A DNA stretch of 64,000 bases, taken from assembly GCA_021234155.1 (NCBI GenBank), contig JAJEKV010000013.1:12488669-12552668 (forward strand). The letters run 5' to 3'. Below the pieces are notes generated by a model that saw nothing but the letters and a program-made list of their open reading frames with translations, ran no database searches and was not told where the DNA came from. How positions within the stretch are numbered: position 1 is the first letter of the stretch; each line of letters begins with the position of its first letter. A program made the translations under genes and the position numbers. Shown here piece after piece: positions 9,885 to 21,676 of the stretch. This DNA is from Isoetes taiwanensis (taxonomy: Eukaryota; Streptophyta; Lycopodiopsida; Isoetales; Isoetaceae).

Positions 9885-12800
9885 TATGTTCATACTAGCC
9901 CTTGCAGGTCCTGGCAATCTGTCATCTACAAGCACAATGATTTTAGCTTTGGAATTATAAACATTTATGCTTCCACTGATTCAAGAATTAGAGCTAACAC
10001 TTGGCCCATGGTTAGCAATTTTATTACATCTCAGGCCTGTGACACTTGGATCATGGCAGGGGATTTTAATAACACACCTACTTGGGATATGAAGATAGGA
10101 AAAAATCTTAACATGTCATCTGAAGAGATTTTACAGTGGGATCAAATGCTTGACAGGCATTTCTTTCAGCATATTCCCTCCTCTACCTCTGCCTACACTT
10201 GGTCCAATAAGCAAGAAGGAAACAGCAGGGTTTATTGTGCTCTGGATAGGTTCTACATAAACAACACTCATAATGATATTTGGAATAACTGTCTGGTTAG
10301 CAGTGATGAGTGCACATCTATATCTGATCACCAGCCTCAATTCTTCACTATCAATTACACTCTATCTGTTAAGAGGCATGGCAATACCCCTTTTAAGCCG
10401 AATTGCTCCCTTCTTGACTCTGATACTTTCTGCAAAGACTTCATTGCCTTCTATGGAACTCTCCCCAAAGTTAGATCCACAAATTCCATGAAATCCTTTT
10501 ATACCAACATAAAAGACTCCAAAACCTGGATCAAACAGTGGTCGAAGAATTTACATGAAAGCAAGCAGAGAAAAGTGTCTATCTTAAAGAAATGAAAGAG
10601 GTAAGAATGCAGTTGCAAGAGGACCCCCTTAATGTTGAGCTTCATTGGCAAGAAGGTAATCTAGAAAGGGTTATCAAAACAATTGAAGAGATGGAAGCAA
10701 AAAGGTGCATCCATCGGGATGCAAAATCAAGTATCTTTCCAACATGGATCATGGAAATTCCAAGTTCTTTTTCTGAGAGTTGCCAAATCCAGGACTTTTA
10801 AAGAGTCAATGACCAGCATCAAAGATGAAAATGGTCATATCTACTCAGATCAAAAAGAAATTTCCAATTTCTTTTGCTCCAACTATGAGAAAATTTTCTC
10901 CCAACCAGTAGACAGCTCTGTGCAAACTATTGAAGCCAAATCTTTTACTGATCTCATTGAAAATAATGGTCTACATAGTAATCTGATCATGACCCCCTCC
11001 ACAGATGCTATCCCCACTGCAGAATAGACTTTCTCTATCCTCAAGAGTCTTGCCAAAGGTAAAAGCCCTGGCCCTGATGGTCTTCCACCCGAATTCTACA
11101 TTAGATTCTGGGATACTATTAAAAATGACTTTATGCACATGATTAAGGGTTTTTGGAATTCCAACCATCTGCATCCTGCTCTTTCTTCTGGCCTTATCAC
11201 TCTAATCCCTAAAGTTGACAATCCTCAATCTTTCTCAGACTGGAGACCTATCTCTTTAACAAACTCCACCTATAAGGTCTGTGCTAAGATTATAGCCAAC
11301 AGGGTAAAAGCTCATCTTCAAGAGATCATCAGCCAGAATCAATCTGCTTTTCTCCCAAACAGATACATCCTAGATAACTACATTGCAGCCATGGAAGGAA
11401 TGCATTGGAACAATCTAACTAAACAGAATTGTATTTTATTGAAGTTAGATTTTTCAAAAGCCTTTGACACTGTAAGGTGGAATTTCTTAGAATTCTCACT
11501 GCAAAAACTGGGCTTTAGTGAAAAAATTATCAAGCTTATCTTGGGATTAAATTCTAGATCCCAATCAATTGTTCTTGTGAATGGCCCCCCTGGATACTTC
11601 TTCCCTCTGGCTCGAGGTGTCAGACAAGGTTGCCCCCTAGCCCCTTATCTCTTTACAGTAGCATGTAGATGCTCACTAGAGTGATTATACATCAACAATC
11701 TGTGGGAAACATAGTTGGTCTGAATCTTCCTGACAATACTTCCAACCTTTCCATTCTGCAATATGCAGATGACTCCTTTAGCTTCCTCAAGAATGAGTCA
11801 GGCATTATTGCCAACTTTCTGAACACAATTCACATCTTTGGAGCTGCCTCTGGAATACATCTCAACAGAAACAAATGCACTATTATTGGAGATTTAGATG
11901 TTGATAGTATTGCTGGCATCAAGTGCATCAAATCAACTAAGACAACCAACCTTTTGGGTATGCCATTGTCCCACAATCCCAGTCTCAAAGGATTATGGAC
12001 ACCTATTGTCTCCAAAATCAGAAAAAAGCTAGGCAATTATGGCAATTGTCTTTCTCTTGCAGGCAGAATCATAATTGCTAATTCTGTTCTTGCTGCCTCT
12101 TACATTTATTACTCTTCTGCCCTTTTAGCTCCAAAATGTATCTATCAACAAATTGAGAGAATTGTTAGAAACTTCATCTGGAAGAAACATCATATGGTTA
12201 ACTGGAATACTATTACCAGAAGCAAGAAGCAGGGTGGCATAGGATGTAAGAACTTGGCTCTTCAGGGCTATGCTTTGGCTGGAAAATATATTTGGAAATC
12301 CTTGTTTCTGCATAATAATCCAGCCACAATTTTTATCAAATACTGGCTTTCATGCAGTCATCCTAAAGGACATCCTTCTATCAGTCATGATCTGCCTTCT
12401 TCAGCTTTCACAACTCTGAAACCTGCACCAAACATATCTCCTCTTATGAGAGGCATTATCCTGGCCTGGAACAAAGTTCACATTAACTTTGAACATTCAA
12501 GCACTCAAAATAGCCACTCGAGCACAAGCATTTTTTGGAATCCTAATCTTTCCAGAGACAATAGTACTCCTTTGGCTATTAAGCATCCTAAGTTATACAA
12601 AAAGTGGACAGACTATGGTATTTCTAAACTTGGTGATTTATGGGTTCAAACAAGATGGATTTCCTGGACAAATCTGAAAAATAAGCTTAGAGGCAGCTCA
12701 TCTGATAAGCTTTTGTTTAGATTCATCAGGCAAAAACTTAGCAACATCAATCTCCTTGACAATCCTGTCATTAATGACTGGTTCATTATGGGTAAGCCTA

Positions 12801-13440
12801 GTTATAGTGTTTCCAAAGTCTACACCTGTTTAAATACGCCCCACCAGCCCTCCAAATCAAAACTTTATTGGGGTCTCTCTGATGATTATGAAAAAAGGCT
12901 TTTTAAGAATATCTGGAACTCATACTTGCCACCAAAGATTTCCTATTTCATCTGGTTAATTGCCAACAAGAGCTTGCCAATATGGAAACTTTAGCGAGGC
13001 ACTCGAATTCTTTAACAAATCCTGTGCATCCCAGCTGCCCTCTTGGTTGCAATAATGTTGAATCTCTAGAACATATCTTTGGCTGTGCTATTCTAAATTC
13101 TTTCTGGAGATGGTTTGAATTTACTTTCAATATCACTTGTCCTGCTACTTTGCTTGAGTTCCTAATGAATGATGATGCATTTAAGAATTCCTTGTGTTAC
13201 ATTGCTTTGTGGAATGTATGGAAGCATAGAAATAGGTGTCAGTATGGTGGAAAGACAATTTCTATATTCTGGATTAAATCTCAAGTTATCTATGACATAG
13301 AAATGGTTGCAACAAGTCAGATACACCAACATAAAGATTCCTTAGATTCTTTGGATAATAAATGGTTAAGTATAGGCAATTTCTCTGGTGCCTATAAAAT
13401 ATTTAAACTACATTGTCATGAATCTCTTACTGACACTTAA
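9885..13440 (+). pseudogene. LINE ORF2: endonuclease (partial), reverse transcriptase, zf-RVT
   Basis: Endonuclease C-terminal half: 'AGDFNNTP' near 10050 and 'SISDHQPQF' near 10320 (the catalytic H of SDH). RT: 'KGKSPGPDGLPPEFY' near 11060, 'WRPISLTNSTYK', 'LKLDFSKAFDTV' (motif A), 'GVRQGCPLAPYLF' (motif B) and 'LQYADDSF' (motif C, YADD) near 11755. The segment 11669-12994 stays open for 441 codons. The C-terminus has 'CPLGCNNVESLEHIFGC' near 13040, the CCHC-like zf-RVT signature. Stops or frame changes at about 10595, 11026, 11685 and 12994 inactivate it. ORF2 would nick target DNA and prime reverse transcription there. Confidence 0.9.
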
Positions 13441-13753
13441 TTTGTTACTGGTAGATTACATGAGGAGCCTAAGTAGGGACATTGGCACTTCGGTTGAGCC
13501 TGCAGAGTACAGACTGTTCCCAGGACAGAGGCTAGTTCATGATATACAGTATACATATGACATGTGGACAGGTCCAGTCAGGGGCATCACTGACATTGAC
13601 ATACCATACATCCCGGATGATGAACTAGATTGGGCTATGGAATTTTGCAGAAGCACATATCTTATGGTGCAGCTATGGTGGTTTATGGAATGTAACAGCA
13701 AAAGAATGACTGATCAACAGTTTGAGAATTACAGAGAATGTTATTACCACTAA
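13388..13753 (+). CDS. Unrecognised 121-aa open frame in the LINE 3' region
   Basis: Overlaps the end of LINE ORF2 by about 50 bp in another frame and is open for 121 codons. The translation is tryptophan- and tyrosine-rich ('DWAMEFCRSTYLMVQLWW'), with no family I recognise. It could be 3' sequence carried by the LINE, or a chance frame. Confidence 0.2.
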   Translation: MPIKYLNYIVMNLLLTLNLLLVDYMRSLSRDIGTSVEPAEYRLFPGQRLVHDIQYTYDMWTGPVRGITDIDIPYIPDDELDWAMEFCRSTYLMVQLWWFMECNSKRMTDQQFENYRECYYH

Positions 13754-14301
13754 AGGGGTTTGGCAGATGCATATGGAACATTAATCATTCTAATGTCCAC
13801 CACAAATGCAGATAGGTTGATTATTGAGTTGAATTGGGGAAATGGTCGCACTCTTATACTCCAACCTCAGTTCCAAGCTCACTTTGATTACCTTAGCTCC
13901 TACCACTTCCATTGACATCCCTATTCTCTTCCTATCCGTTGATCTGCACCTCACCTTTGGGACCACATACTGATCTTCATATAATTGCAGTATTTCATTA
14001 GCACTTAATCTATTTTGCAGGAATTCATTTTGGACTGGTCTTTGACTGGTTAAGGCAGATGTTGCTGAACTTTTTCAACAATGTTCTTCTCAGTTGCAGC
14101 ACAACAAACTTACCAGCTACTAATAAGGCTGAGTAATATTTTGGACACTACTATGTGCTTCTCACAGCACTTATCCTATTTGTATTTATCTATTTGCTTT
14201 TCTATGAGTGGCCTACTTATAAAGGCTCACTCAGTATGTTGTACCTTTTTCTATAATTAATGAAAAAAACCCCATTCACTCAAAAAAATAAAAATAAAAA
14301 A

Positions 14302-14316
14302 TAAAATGAAAAAAGC
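14302..14316. repeat. 15-bp target site duplication, right copy
   Basis: An exact copy of 9837-9851 immediately after the A-rich LINE tail. Confidence 0.9.
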
Positions 14317-16555
14317 GAGCGAGAACATAGACAAGAAAAAAACAACTTCGATTGAATATTGTGGTGTATCGTCAGAATGCAAGATAAAACATAAGCGCAA
14401 AGGATAAAAATCCGAACAACCACATATAATGCCACATCTCGAAAACGCACATGGGAACCAAAATGTAAAAGTAACATATGAAAGATATACCTAGCGGAAG
14501 GAAGAACCACCCCCTATTATAAATCCCCTAGTGGCTTCAGACAGGAGAAGAACAAGAGATAAATAGACGACCCCTCATAGAAAAAAGCCTAAAATTTATA
14601 AGAGAATGACACATATAGAAAACCCGCATGTCAACGCAACTGTAAAAAATACCATATGAAAAATATACAACTCGGAGGGAAGAACCGCCCCCTATTACAA
14701 ATGCCCTAGATAAAAGAGACATAACACAGTAATCCGAATAGCGCGAAGAACCATTGAATAGTCTTGAAGCATCGAAATCCAATAGAAAGACAATTGCAAA
14801 GGAGAAAAGAATTCGAACCCACCATGGGAAAACATAAAAATTCTAAGATCGTGCTATATATCAAGAAACCACATGGGCAACTCAAACGAAAAATGTAAAA
14901 GGAACATAGGAAAAGAGACTCATAACCAAATGAAGCACCGTATTACAAATCCCCTAGTTGCCTTGTACATGAGAACAACAACAAATAAAGAGGCAACCCC
15001 CTCAAGGAAAAAGAAAAAACACGTAGGAACCACAATAAAACCGCATTTTTAGAACATGAAGGGTCCAAAAAACATGAAAAGAGGCATAAGACAAATGTTT
15101 TATTTCATATTATTCAGCAGAGGAGGACGACAGCAGGATGGTGCCAAAGGACAGAGCAGAACCGTCGCCCCGAGGCAAGGACAATCACGCTGAAAGCGAC
15201 CCCAAAGAGATCGCCGATAAGTGGGAAGAAATTGTATGGATATACTCCGTCATGATGAGAAAAAATTCATGCAACTGAATGGGGCGTAAGGATGAAAACC
15301 CCCATAGCAAAATGACGTTCCCCAAGAAACGAGCACGAGCTGGGGCGAGAAGTTTATAGGAACGGAATACTCGACGGACAGAAGGAGAAAAGGAGGCAAG
15401 GCGCTTAAGCCTGAAGTACTTCGCAGCCATCAATGTCCGCCCGGTAAACTGGTGAAGGCATTGCCACCGGATGCAATGCATTCAGATGTGATGTATAAAG
15501 ATGGTGAGTAGTCATCGCCATCTCCGGAGGTGCAAAAGGGGAAAAAAAACCAAGAGGGAAGATCTGGGTGGAACAAAGGGGGCAAGGGAACGGCATCGGA
15601 GTCAGTAAAGAACCAACAGAGGAACGGAAATGAAGTGAGAGGGGAAACAAAAGCCCGTGGAAAGGGAACCGTGGGCGTAACAAATTAAAAGAGCAAACGA
15701 AAAAGAACCAGGAGGAGCGCATTTAATGGCCGAAAACACATGCAAGCAAAATGAGTGAATGGAAAAGCATGCAGCAGAAAGAGGGGCAGCCCAAATCCGA
15801 TAACAATAGATGGCCCTAAGAAGGAAGAGCCCAAATTACAGCAGAGGAGTGGTGAGAATCGAGGAAAAAAGAAGCATAAATAGAGCAAGAGCCCTTGGAT
15901 CGTGGTCCGCCAAAGAATGAAGGAAAGAAACCTCGTGTTCACCAGCATGCCAAGAGTTGATGAAGCCGAGACAGCGCCCACTTGCCCAGGACGATGCCGA
16001 AACACCCATTCGGCCAACAAGGGATCAAATCGGCAAAAAAAGAGAGAAGAAGCGACAGAGACAGGCAGGGGTTAAGCTGAACCAGGATCACGAAAAAACA
16101 GAGATTGGTCAGGGCAAAAAGACAATAGAAGAAATGAAAAGGAAAACGTGAAGAGCACATGGTATGGGTCAGCAGGACAAGCGAAGCTTGGAGAAGAGAG
16201 CGGAAACCAAACGAACCAGAGAGCAAGCAGCCTGGCAAGTTTGGAGCAGCAGATGGAATAAACGCAAGAATGCAAACTCAGAACCATAAGGACGGATGGT
16301 GAAATCCACTGATAGGCCCAAACCGGAAAAATGGGTTAGATAGAGGGAAAATGGAACCAAAAAAGGTGAACAAGGGCGAAAATAGAAGATTAAACCAAAA
16401 CCGAGCAGCAAGACCCAACACAACGAAATCATCATATCTTAAAAATCCAAATATCCAAATCAAACTAAATCGTGAGGACAACGAAACTGCCAATTGTTGT
16501 GCAAAGATTAAGCAACCTGCAAATACATCCACAAGCCGTGCGAACAAAGAAAACA
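14317..16555. repeat. YR element leader, degenerate repeats, no gene
   Basis: Continuation of the YR element's 5' (right-hand) region. About 14449-14590, 14625-14720 and 14869-15010 are degenerate copies of one unit (ACATGGGAAC..AAATGTAAAAG..ACATATGAAA..CCCCTATTA..AAATCCCCTAG). 15030-16555 has only short, T/C-biased minus-strand frames without recognisable motifs. Confidence 0.45.
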
Positions 16556-16559
16556 ATAG

Positions 16560-16845
16560 AACAAAGAAATGTACAAGATGAATGGTGATTCAACATGCGA
16601 ATACATCAAACAATAGAACAAAGAAATCCTACAAGATTCATGGTGATTCAACATGCGAATACTGCAACAAGCGAAAAACAACAGAACAAAGAGAAATCTA
16701 CAAGATTAATGGTGATTCAACATGCGAATACATCAAACAAGAGAATCAAGAAATCTACAAGAGTCATGGTAATTCATCATGCAAATACCTCACCATCGTG
16801 CGAACAAGGAAAACAATAGAATAATGAAATCCACAAGAGTACTGG
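16560..16845. repeat. Tandem repeat of about 57-63 bp, 4-5 copies
   Basis: Repeated units of the type 'TACAAGATtaATGGTGATTC' followed by 'AACATGCGAATAC' and 'AACAATAGAACAAAGAAAT', at about 16570, 16630, 16700 and 16760, with a weaker copy after that. It sits just inside the right terminus of the YR element. Confidence 0.7.
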
Positions 16846-16996
16846 TGAGGAATTCCAGGCATAACGAGCAAGAGAAGAAATAGCGTACCTTCCAAAGAAG
16901 GGTAAGAAAACTCGCGAGGAAGATGCCGGTGGCGAGGACGTAGAGACATGAGCCGAAAGAGAAGCTCAAGAGGAAATCCATTGGTCGAAGAGCCAT

Positions 16997-17123
16997 GGGA
17001 AGCTACGAGAGGAGAAGAAGAGCTGCTGTGAGAAGACGCCGATAACGGGCAAAACGGAATGGCCTAATATAGGCGCTCGTCCCTTCCCTGAATGGCGATC
17101 TGATGGCTCGGATCGATGGGATT
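16997..17123 (-). repeat. Terminal repeat A1 of the YR retroelement
   Basis: About 127 bp matching internal A2 (4713-4842) up to and including ATT (17121-17123), after which similarity stops (ATAGTCACG is flank). It defines the 5' end of the minus-strand element. Confidence 0.85.
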
Positions 17124-17546
17124 ATAGTCACGCGACTAGGCATAAAGAGTGAGATTCTGTCTAGAGCAACTACATGAACAAATATTATCAGGTTGATATT
17201 CACATCACAGATGCTTGATGGAATCTAAGTCTTCCTAACTTGGCAAAGCAAAGTAGTTAATCCACTGCCTAGGCCTTAGATTTATCTATAGACAATACAT
17301 ATATCCTGATTTTTTCTTTTATTTTACAATTTGAAACACTTCAGTCTACGTGTACATCTTACTTAACATGTAGCATATATACATCCATATTACACAAGAG
17401 TCACCCAGGCAGGATTTAGTTAAAGCTTTTTCCAAATGTTAATATCAATATTCATGTAATTTCCTTAGCCAGTTATCCTAGCTAGTCAACTTTTACTGCT
17501 ATATGCTGCAAGAATCAAATGCAGCCATGAAATGTGTCAGATCCTG
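17124..17546. other. Spacer between two elements, no gene
   Basis: AT-rich DNA without a recognisable coding frame. It separates the YR element from the TIR element that begins at 17551. Confidence 0.6.
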
Positions 17547-18095
17547 TAAGAAGTCGTATTTAATTAAAGTGGGACTCATTCCATTCCCATTTTTTTTTGG
17601 AACCCTGTTAATTTACATGAAAAAGAGCACCCCGACCCGAAAACTATCCTTAATTCGATTTTTTGTCTAGAACTCTGCATCGAAGCTTTCCTCCAGTTTT
17701 CCCTGATTAGCGAGTCGAGAACAAGAACAATGCAACTGAAACAATGGAAATTCATTACAGATTGAAATCAAAGTTCTAGATTGAAACCAAAGTTTACAAT
17801 GGTTGAAGATATCATGATGGTCGGGCTGACACAAATATTACATCATCTTCGCGACACGCACACCACCCTCCCATCGGGAACAACATGCGAGCAAGGTCCG
17901 AGTTCCAAGCCACAAGAGCAACTTGAAGAGAATAGAAATCTGAACACGCTAGCCCCATTATGGCTCCCGATCATGTCCTTTCTGTTCGCGATTTGTACTG
18001 GGAAAGGCAAAATCAAGTTAGTGCAAGTGATGCTACAGACAATACAAATAAGAAAACAACCAGTTCTAAGGGCCATTTCTGAAGAATGTAGGTGT

Positions 18096-18530
18096 GAGGC
18101 CTTTCTCAACTTCCTTGAGTCGAAAGGCCCCTCTGATGTAGCTTAGAGCCCAAAAAAACAAAAAAACAAGAAAAAAAAAATTCCTTCTTTTTCTAAGTAG
18201 GCAAAAAAAAAAATTTTTTGAGGGCCTTTCTCGACTTCAGCCGGTCGAAAAAAGACCCTCAAGGCCCTTCTATCGGCCTTTCTCGACTTCATGAGTCGAG
18301 AAACGTAGCTCGAGTAAAAATTTTTTTTTTTTTTTTAACTAGGAAAAAAAAGGTTTTTTTTTCAAGAAATTTTTAAGGGCCTTTCTCGACTCGTGGGTCG
18401 AGAAAAGCATCTGAGAGTAAAAAAACGCAGTTTTGGGGGGTTGAGAAAGGAAGCTCAAAGTGAAAAACAGAGTTCGAGGTCGAGAACCGCTAGATCGAGG
18501 ACCTTTCTCGACTTCATGAAGTCGAAAGGC
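18096..18530. repeat. Cluster of five TCTCGACTT palindromes
   Basis: Imperfect palindromes of the form CCTTTCTCGACTTC...GAGTCGAGAAAGG start near 18097, 18223, 18272, 18380 and 18501. Short A/T runs and copies of AAACGCAGTTTT/AAAACAGAGTT lie between them. The same motif, in a more regular array, is at 61140-61640 in the sister copy. Confidence 0.8.
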
Positions 18531-19659
18531 AACTTCGTGGTGGAAAACACAGTTCTGAGGTTCAAGAAATGCAGTTGCCTACAGATATAATTTCTAGCTC
18601 CAATCTCATAGAGCACCAATCATGACTAACTGGACCAGCAATGGTATTTTCTATGTATTTTCTAATGCACACCATATCTTATGCATTTATTATGTATACA
18701 TATCTAAAAAAATAGACCCCTCCCCTTTTATAATATATCAATGTTTACCCATAGCTTATTTCAAATATAGATTTTTCCAAATGGGACACTATGCCTAGCA
18801 CCACTAAAGGTCAACATAAGGGTAAAATATGATTATACAACCATACATATATAAACACACAACCATGCTATTAATTTATGCAAAAAAATTCAAATATTTA
18901 TACGGGTGACACTAATAAAATGATAGCCCACGCTATAAGGATTTTAATAATAAGGATTTTAATAATTCAAATTTTCCCATAACCTTAGAAAAAAAACCCA
19001 TTAACCTTAGAAAAATAACTCATTTGCCACGCTATATCCGTATTTTTTTTTTCTCTAGTATTTGGCTTTTTTTTCCTCCCACCTCTTAAGTTCGAAATTT
19101 AAAATTGAAAAGGGGGGAGATTTTCGAAATTTGAAATTGAAAAGGGGGGGAGATTTGGTACGTACCTTTTGAGAAGAAGAAATTTGGTACACTTACGAAA
19201 TCGTGGCTGGCTATGGCGACCTCTCAAGAACCTGGCTATGGCATGGAAGCGGAGCTATTCAAGAACCCTCTACGCTACATCCTCCATATTCATTGCAGCA
19301 ATTCTCCATATCCATCGCTGTAAACAAGCTGGATTCAAATCAAGCATCCTCATACTGTTTTTTCCAACTATAACCTCAAGAACTCATATCCGAAAGCCTC
19401 CTCCAGGGTTTGCATCCGAAAGCCGATTTCTTGTAATAAATCTGTATTACAGAATCGAAGCATTCCTTGAAGATCAGACCGGAAGGAAAGAATCGATCGG
19501 ATTGAGCGAGGGACTACCGTCATAGTCGAGCTCGAGGTAAGATCTTGCATTTATAAGTGTAAGAAAGAAGCCGCCATAGCCAGGGTAAAATCTGATAGTG
19601 GAATCCGAATCTCCATAGTGGAATCCGATCTGATAGAGGGAAAACCAGCGGCTAAGAGA

Positions 19660-21081
19660 CCGCGGAATTGATGGCGCCGGAACTGGAAATGTATTGGAGC
19701 CCTCCCAGCCCAGACCGGGATGATTCCACGCCTGATTTGCTCGGTTTTAGCAGTTCCGGATATTGCTCGGTTTTAGCAGTTCCGGATATTGCCAGCAACA
19801 CATCGGATGGGAAATAGAAAAGGGGCGGGGGCCAGCTACAACAAGAAACAGCAGTCAAGGGAGCAAAGCAGGGAGGGAGGCTATGGAGGCAGGGAGCAAA
19901 TGGAAGGAATTGGATCTGCGAAATTAGAATTGGAAGGTATGCGAAATTGGATTTGGCAACGGGGGGTTCTGCAGGGCGAATTTTTTTGGCGGAAGGGGGG
20001 TTCGGAGAATCGCCTGCACAGGGGCGTTCTGTCGGATGGGCAAGCCATAGCCGTGAAGCAGCACAAGCCTGCCAGTGCCCAAGGGGATAAAGAGTTCTGA
20101 GCAGAAGTTGAGGTCCTCAGCTGCGCCCAGCACCGAAACGTGGTCATGCTCATCGGGTACTGCATCGAAGATAGCAGGCGGAGTTCATCTGCAACGGATC
20201 TCTAGATGCCCATTTGTATGGTGAGATTCATGGAATAAATTACTATTCCTATATTTTAGTGTAGCCAAAATAGGTTTAGCTAAACTACCTTCAAATTGGA
20301 GCTAGAAGTTTCTAACACTTGGCTAAACTAAATGGTTTTTCTCCATCACAGTTTCTTGCTTTTGGCTAAACTTTCACAAAATGGAAAGGCAAATATTAGC
20401 CATCACGCTATAGTAATTAAAAAAAATCCAAGCATTTTGGCAAAGACATTGAATTTATTGTAGATACATAAATTAAGACACTAACATACATGAACATGTT
20501 CAAAAACCTATAAAAGGACTACATTGTTCATTTTCCTCTAATGCTTCAACTTTGTAATTGGTTCAAGAAAGAAAATAGAAAAAAAAAAGATATAAACCCT
20601 ATGTGAAATTTCTTAAAGATAGTACATACATTGGTGTTGAATTTTAGGCTAATCTATCCATTTTTCCAAGCCCACTCTATCTTAGGTTTAGCTAATCGAT
20701 GTCCTGATGGATATGTCTGGAGGTAAAGGTTTGGCTATTCAACCTAAAAATTCACTTGGGCAGAAAAAAAATTGGGCTAAAATTTTCTTTTTTTGGGGCC
20801 ATTTTTCCATTTACTTTAGCCGTTTTTCTTGGCAAAACTGCTACAAAATAGCCATTTGGCTAAACTTAGCCGTTATTTTATTCCATGGTGAGATTTGCCA
20901 ACCGAAGATTTATTTGCCCAGTGCTAATTGGGTTGGTTTCATTTTTGCAGGACGGAACCGGCCCACTTTGGAGTGGTGTTCTTGTGAGAAAATCGCTATT
21001 GGAGCTGCTAGAGGACTAAGCTATTTGCATAAAGAATGCTGCGTTGGTTGCATTGTGCGTCCCAACATATCACCATGCTGA
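19660..21081 (+). pseudogene. Captured fragment of a receptor-like (inactive) protein kinase gene
   Basis: Exon part 1 (about 19660-20220) translates, across small indels, to 'YA(E)LDLATGG', 'LAEGGFG', 'HRGVLSDGQAIAVKQHKPAS' (glycine loop and VAVK lysine region), 'GDKEF', then 'AEVEVLSCAQHRNVVMLIGY'. It ends at a GT donor, ATG|GTGAG at 20220/20221. Exon part 2 starts after TTTTTGCAG at 20951: 'GRNRPTLEWC', 'KIAIGAARGLSYLHKEC', 'GCIV'. This matches the plant 'inactive protein kinase SELMODRAFT_444075-like' group. A deletion near 20186 removes the 'LLVY' part, and everything after the catalytic-loop region is absent. The retained intron (20221-20950) shows DNA-level capture rather than retroposition. 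Confidence 0.75.
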
Positions 21082-21244
21082 GCCCATTCTCGCCACGCGG
21101 GGCGAGAAAAAAAAACAAAGGAAAAAAAAATTATCTAGTTAATTATGTTTGATTTGTATTTAATAAATCATTTATTGTATTTTAATTGTATTAGTTATTA
21201 TATTGTATTTATTATATTTATTTATTTTATTATTTACAATCCCT

Positions 21245-21560
21245 ACTTTTGGATTCATCCCTTCTCCCCTTTTTTCCCTCCCCTTGCCATCTCCTCTTTG
21301 CCATCTCCTCTTTGCCATCCCCTCTTCGACTTTGCTTCTCCCCTTGTCATCCCCTTTGCCATCTCCCTCCTCCTTTGCCCCTCCTTGTGCCCCCCGTTTG
21401 CCCTTTGCCATCCCCTCATCCTTAGCCCCTCCATGTGCCCCTTTGTCCCTCCTTGCCATCAGATTGCCCATTGCCACCCCTCCCCCTTTGCCCCTCCCTG
21501 TGCACCTTTGCCCCTTGCCCAGCCACCCTCCATGGGCATTTCCTTTCCACTCTTCTCCCG
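21245..21560. repeat. Polypyrimidine tract with TTTGCCATCCCC-like repeats
   Basis: About 315 bp, almost only C and T on the plus strand, with repeated 'TTTGCCATC(T/C)CCTC'. An AT-rich block precedes it (21120-21240). The sister element has the complementary purine tract at the equivalent place (58644-58965), so this is a family feature. Confidence 0.8.
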
Positions 21561-21676
21561 GTGAACTAGTTGTAAATTCTATGAGAAAATCATGTGAACT
21601 AGTTGTATGAGTCCCATTTTCAGTCCGAGTCCCAAAATTCAAGATTTGTCCCACTTTAATTAAATGCGACTTTAAG

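Larger units (their letters stand above)
9852..14301 (+). mobile_element. L1-type LINE, 5'-truncated, inserted in the YR element
   Basis: A plus-strand non-LTR element with part of the endonuclease, the RT, a C-terminal zinc-knuckle region, a 3' untranslated region and an A-rich tail (about 14281-14301), bounded by an exact 15-bp target duplication. It starts inside the endonuclease, so it is 5'-truncated, as is common after incomplete reverse transcription. It is a different family from the LINE at 22.7-46.5 kb. Confidence 0.92.
3909..17123 (-). mobile_element. Tyrosine-recombinase (DIRS/Ngaro-like) retroelement with split direct repeats
   Basis: A minus-strand retroelement read from 17123 down to 3909. 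Seen in the sequence: Gag-like (8.9-8.0 kb), DIRS-type RT with YMDD (7.8-6.8 kb), RNase H (6.7-6.1 kb) and a tyrosine-recombinase region (5.9-4.9 kb). Repeat A occurs at the right end (16997-17123) and internally (4713-4842). Repeat B occurs at the left end (3909-3943) and internally (4840-4874). The internal junction reads GGGATTCTGGG, while the outer ends read GGGATT and ATTCTGGG, so the ends share the triplet ATT. This A1-ORFs-B1A2-B2 plan, without integrase, LTRs or target duplication, is that of PAT/Ngaro-type elements, which integrate a circular DNA by recombinase. An L1 insertion interrupts it; without that the element is about 8.7 kb. All frames are broken. Confidence 0.85.
17551..21672. 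mobile_element. TIR transposon copy 1, non-autonomous, with captured gene
   Basis: A 25-bp terminal inverted repeat starting AAGTCG(T/C)ATTTAATTAAAG, with one mismatch between ends, flanked by TAAG on both sides (17547-17550 and 21673-21676). The same family recurs at 58559-63004 in opposite orientation: left-end DNA here (17551-17660) matches the right end there, and the right end here (21590-21672) matches the left end there. Contents: a 'TCTCGACTT' palindrome cluster, a captured kinase-like fragment with an intron, and an AT-rich plus polypyrimidine tract. No transposase is seen, so it must be moved in trans. A 4-bp target duplication is unusual for plant TIR families (hAT 8, MULE 9, CACTA and Harbinger 3); Sola-type elements have 4 bp, but that assignment is only a guess. 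Confidence 0.85.

Noticed and set aside
21145-21654. Pro/Leu/Ser-rich frames of 135-160 codons
   Set aside because: They are products of the polypyrimidine tract and have no domain.
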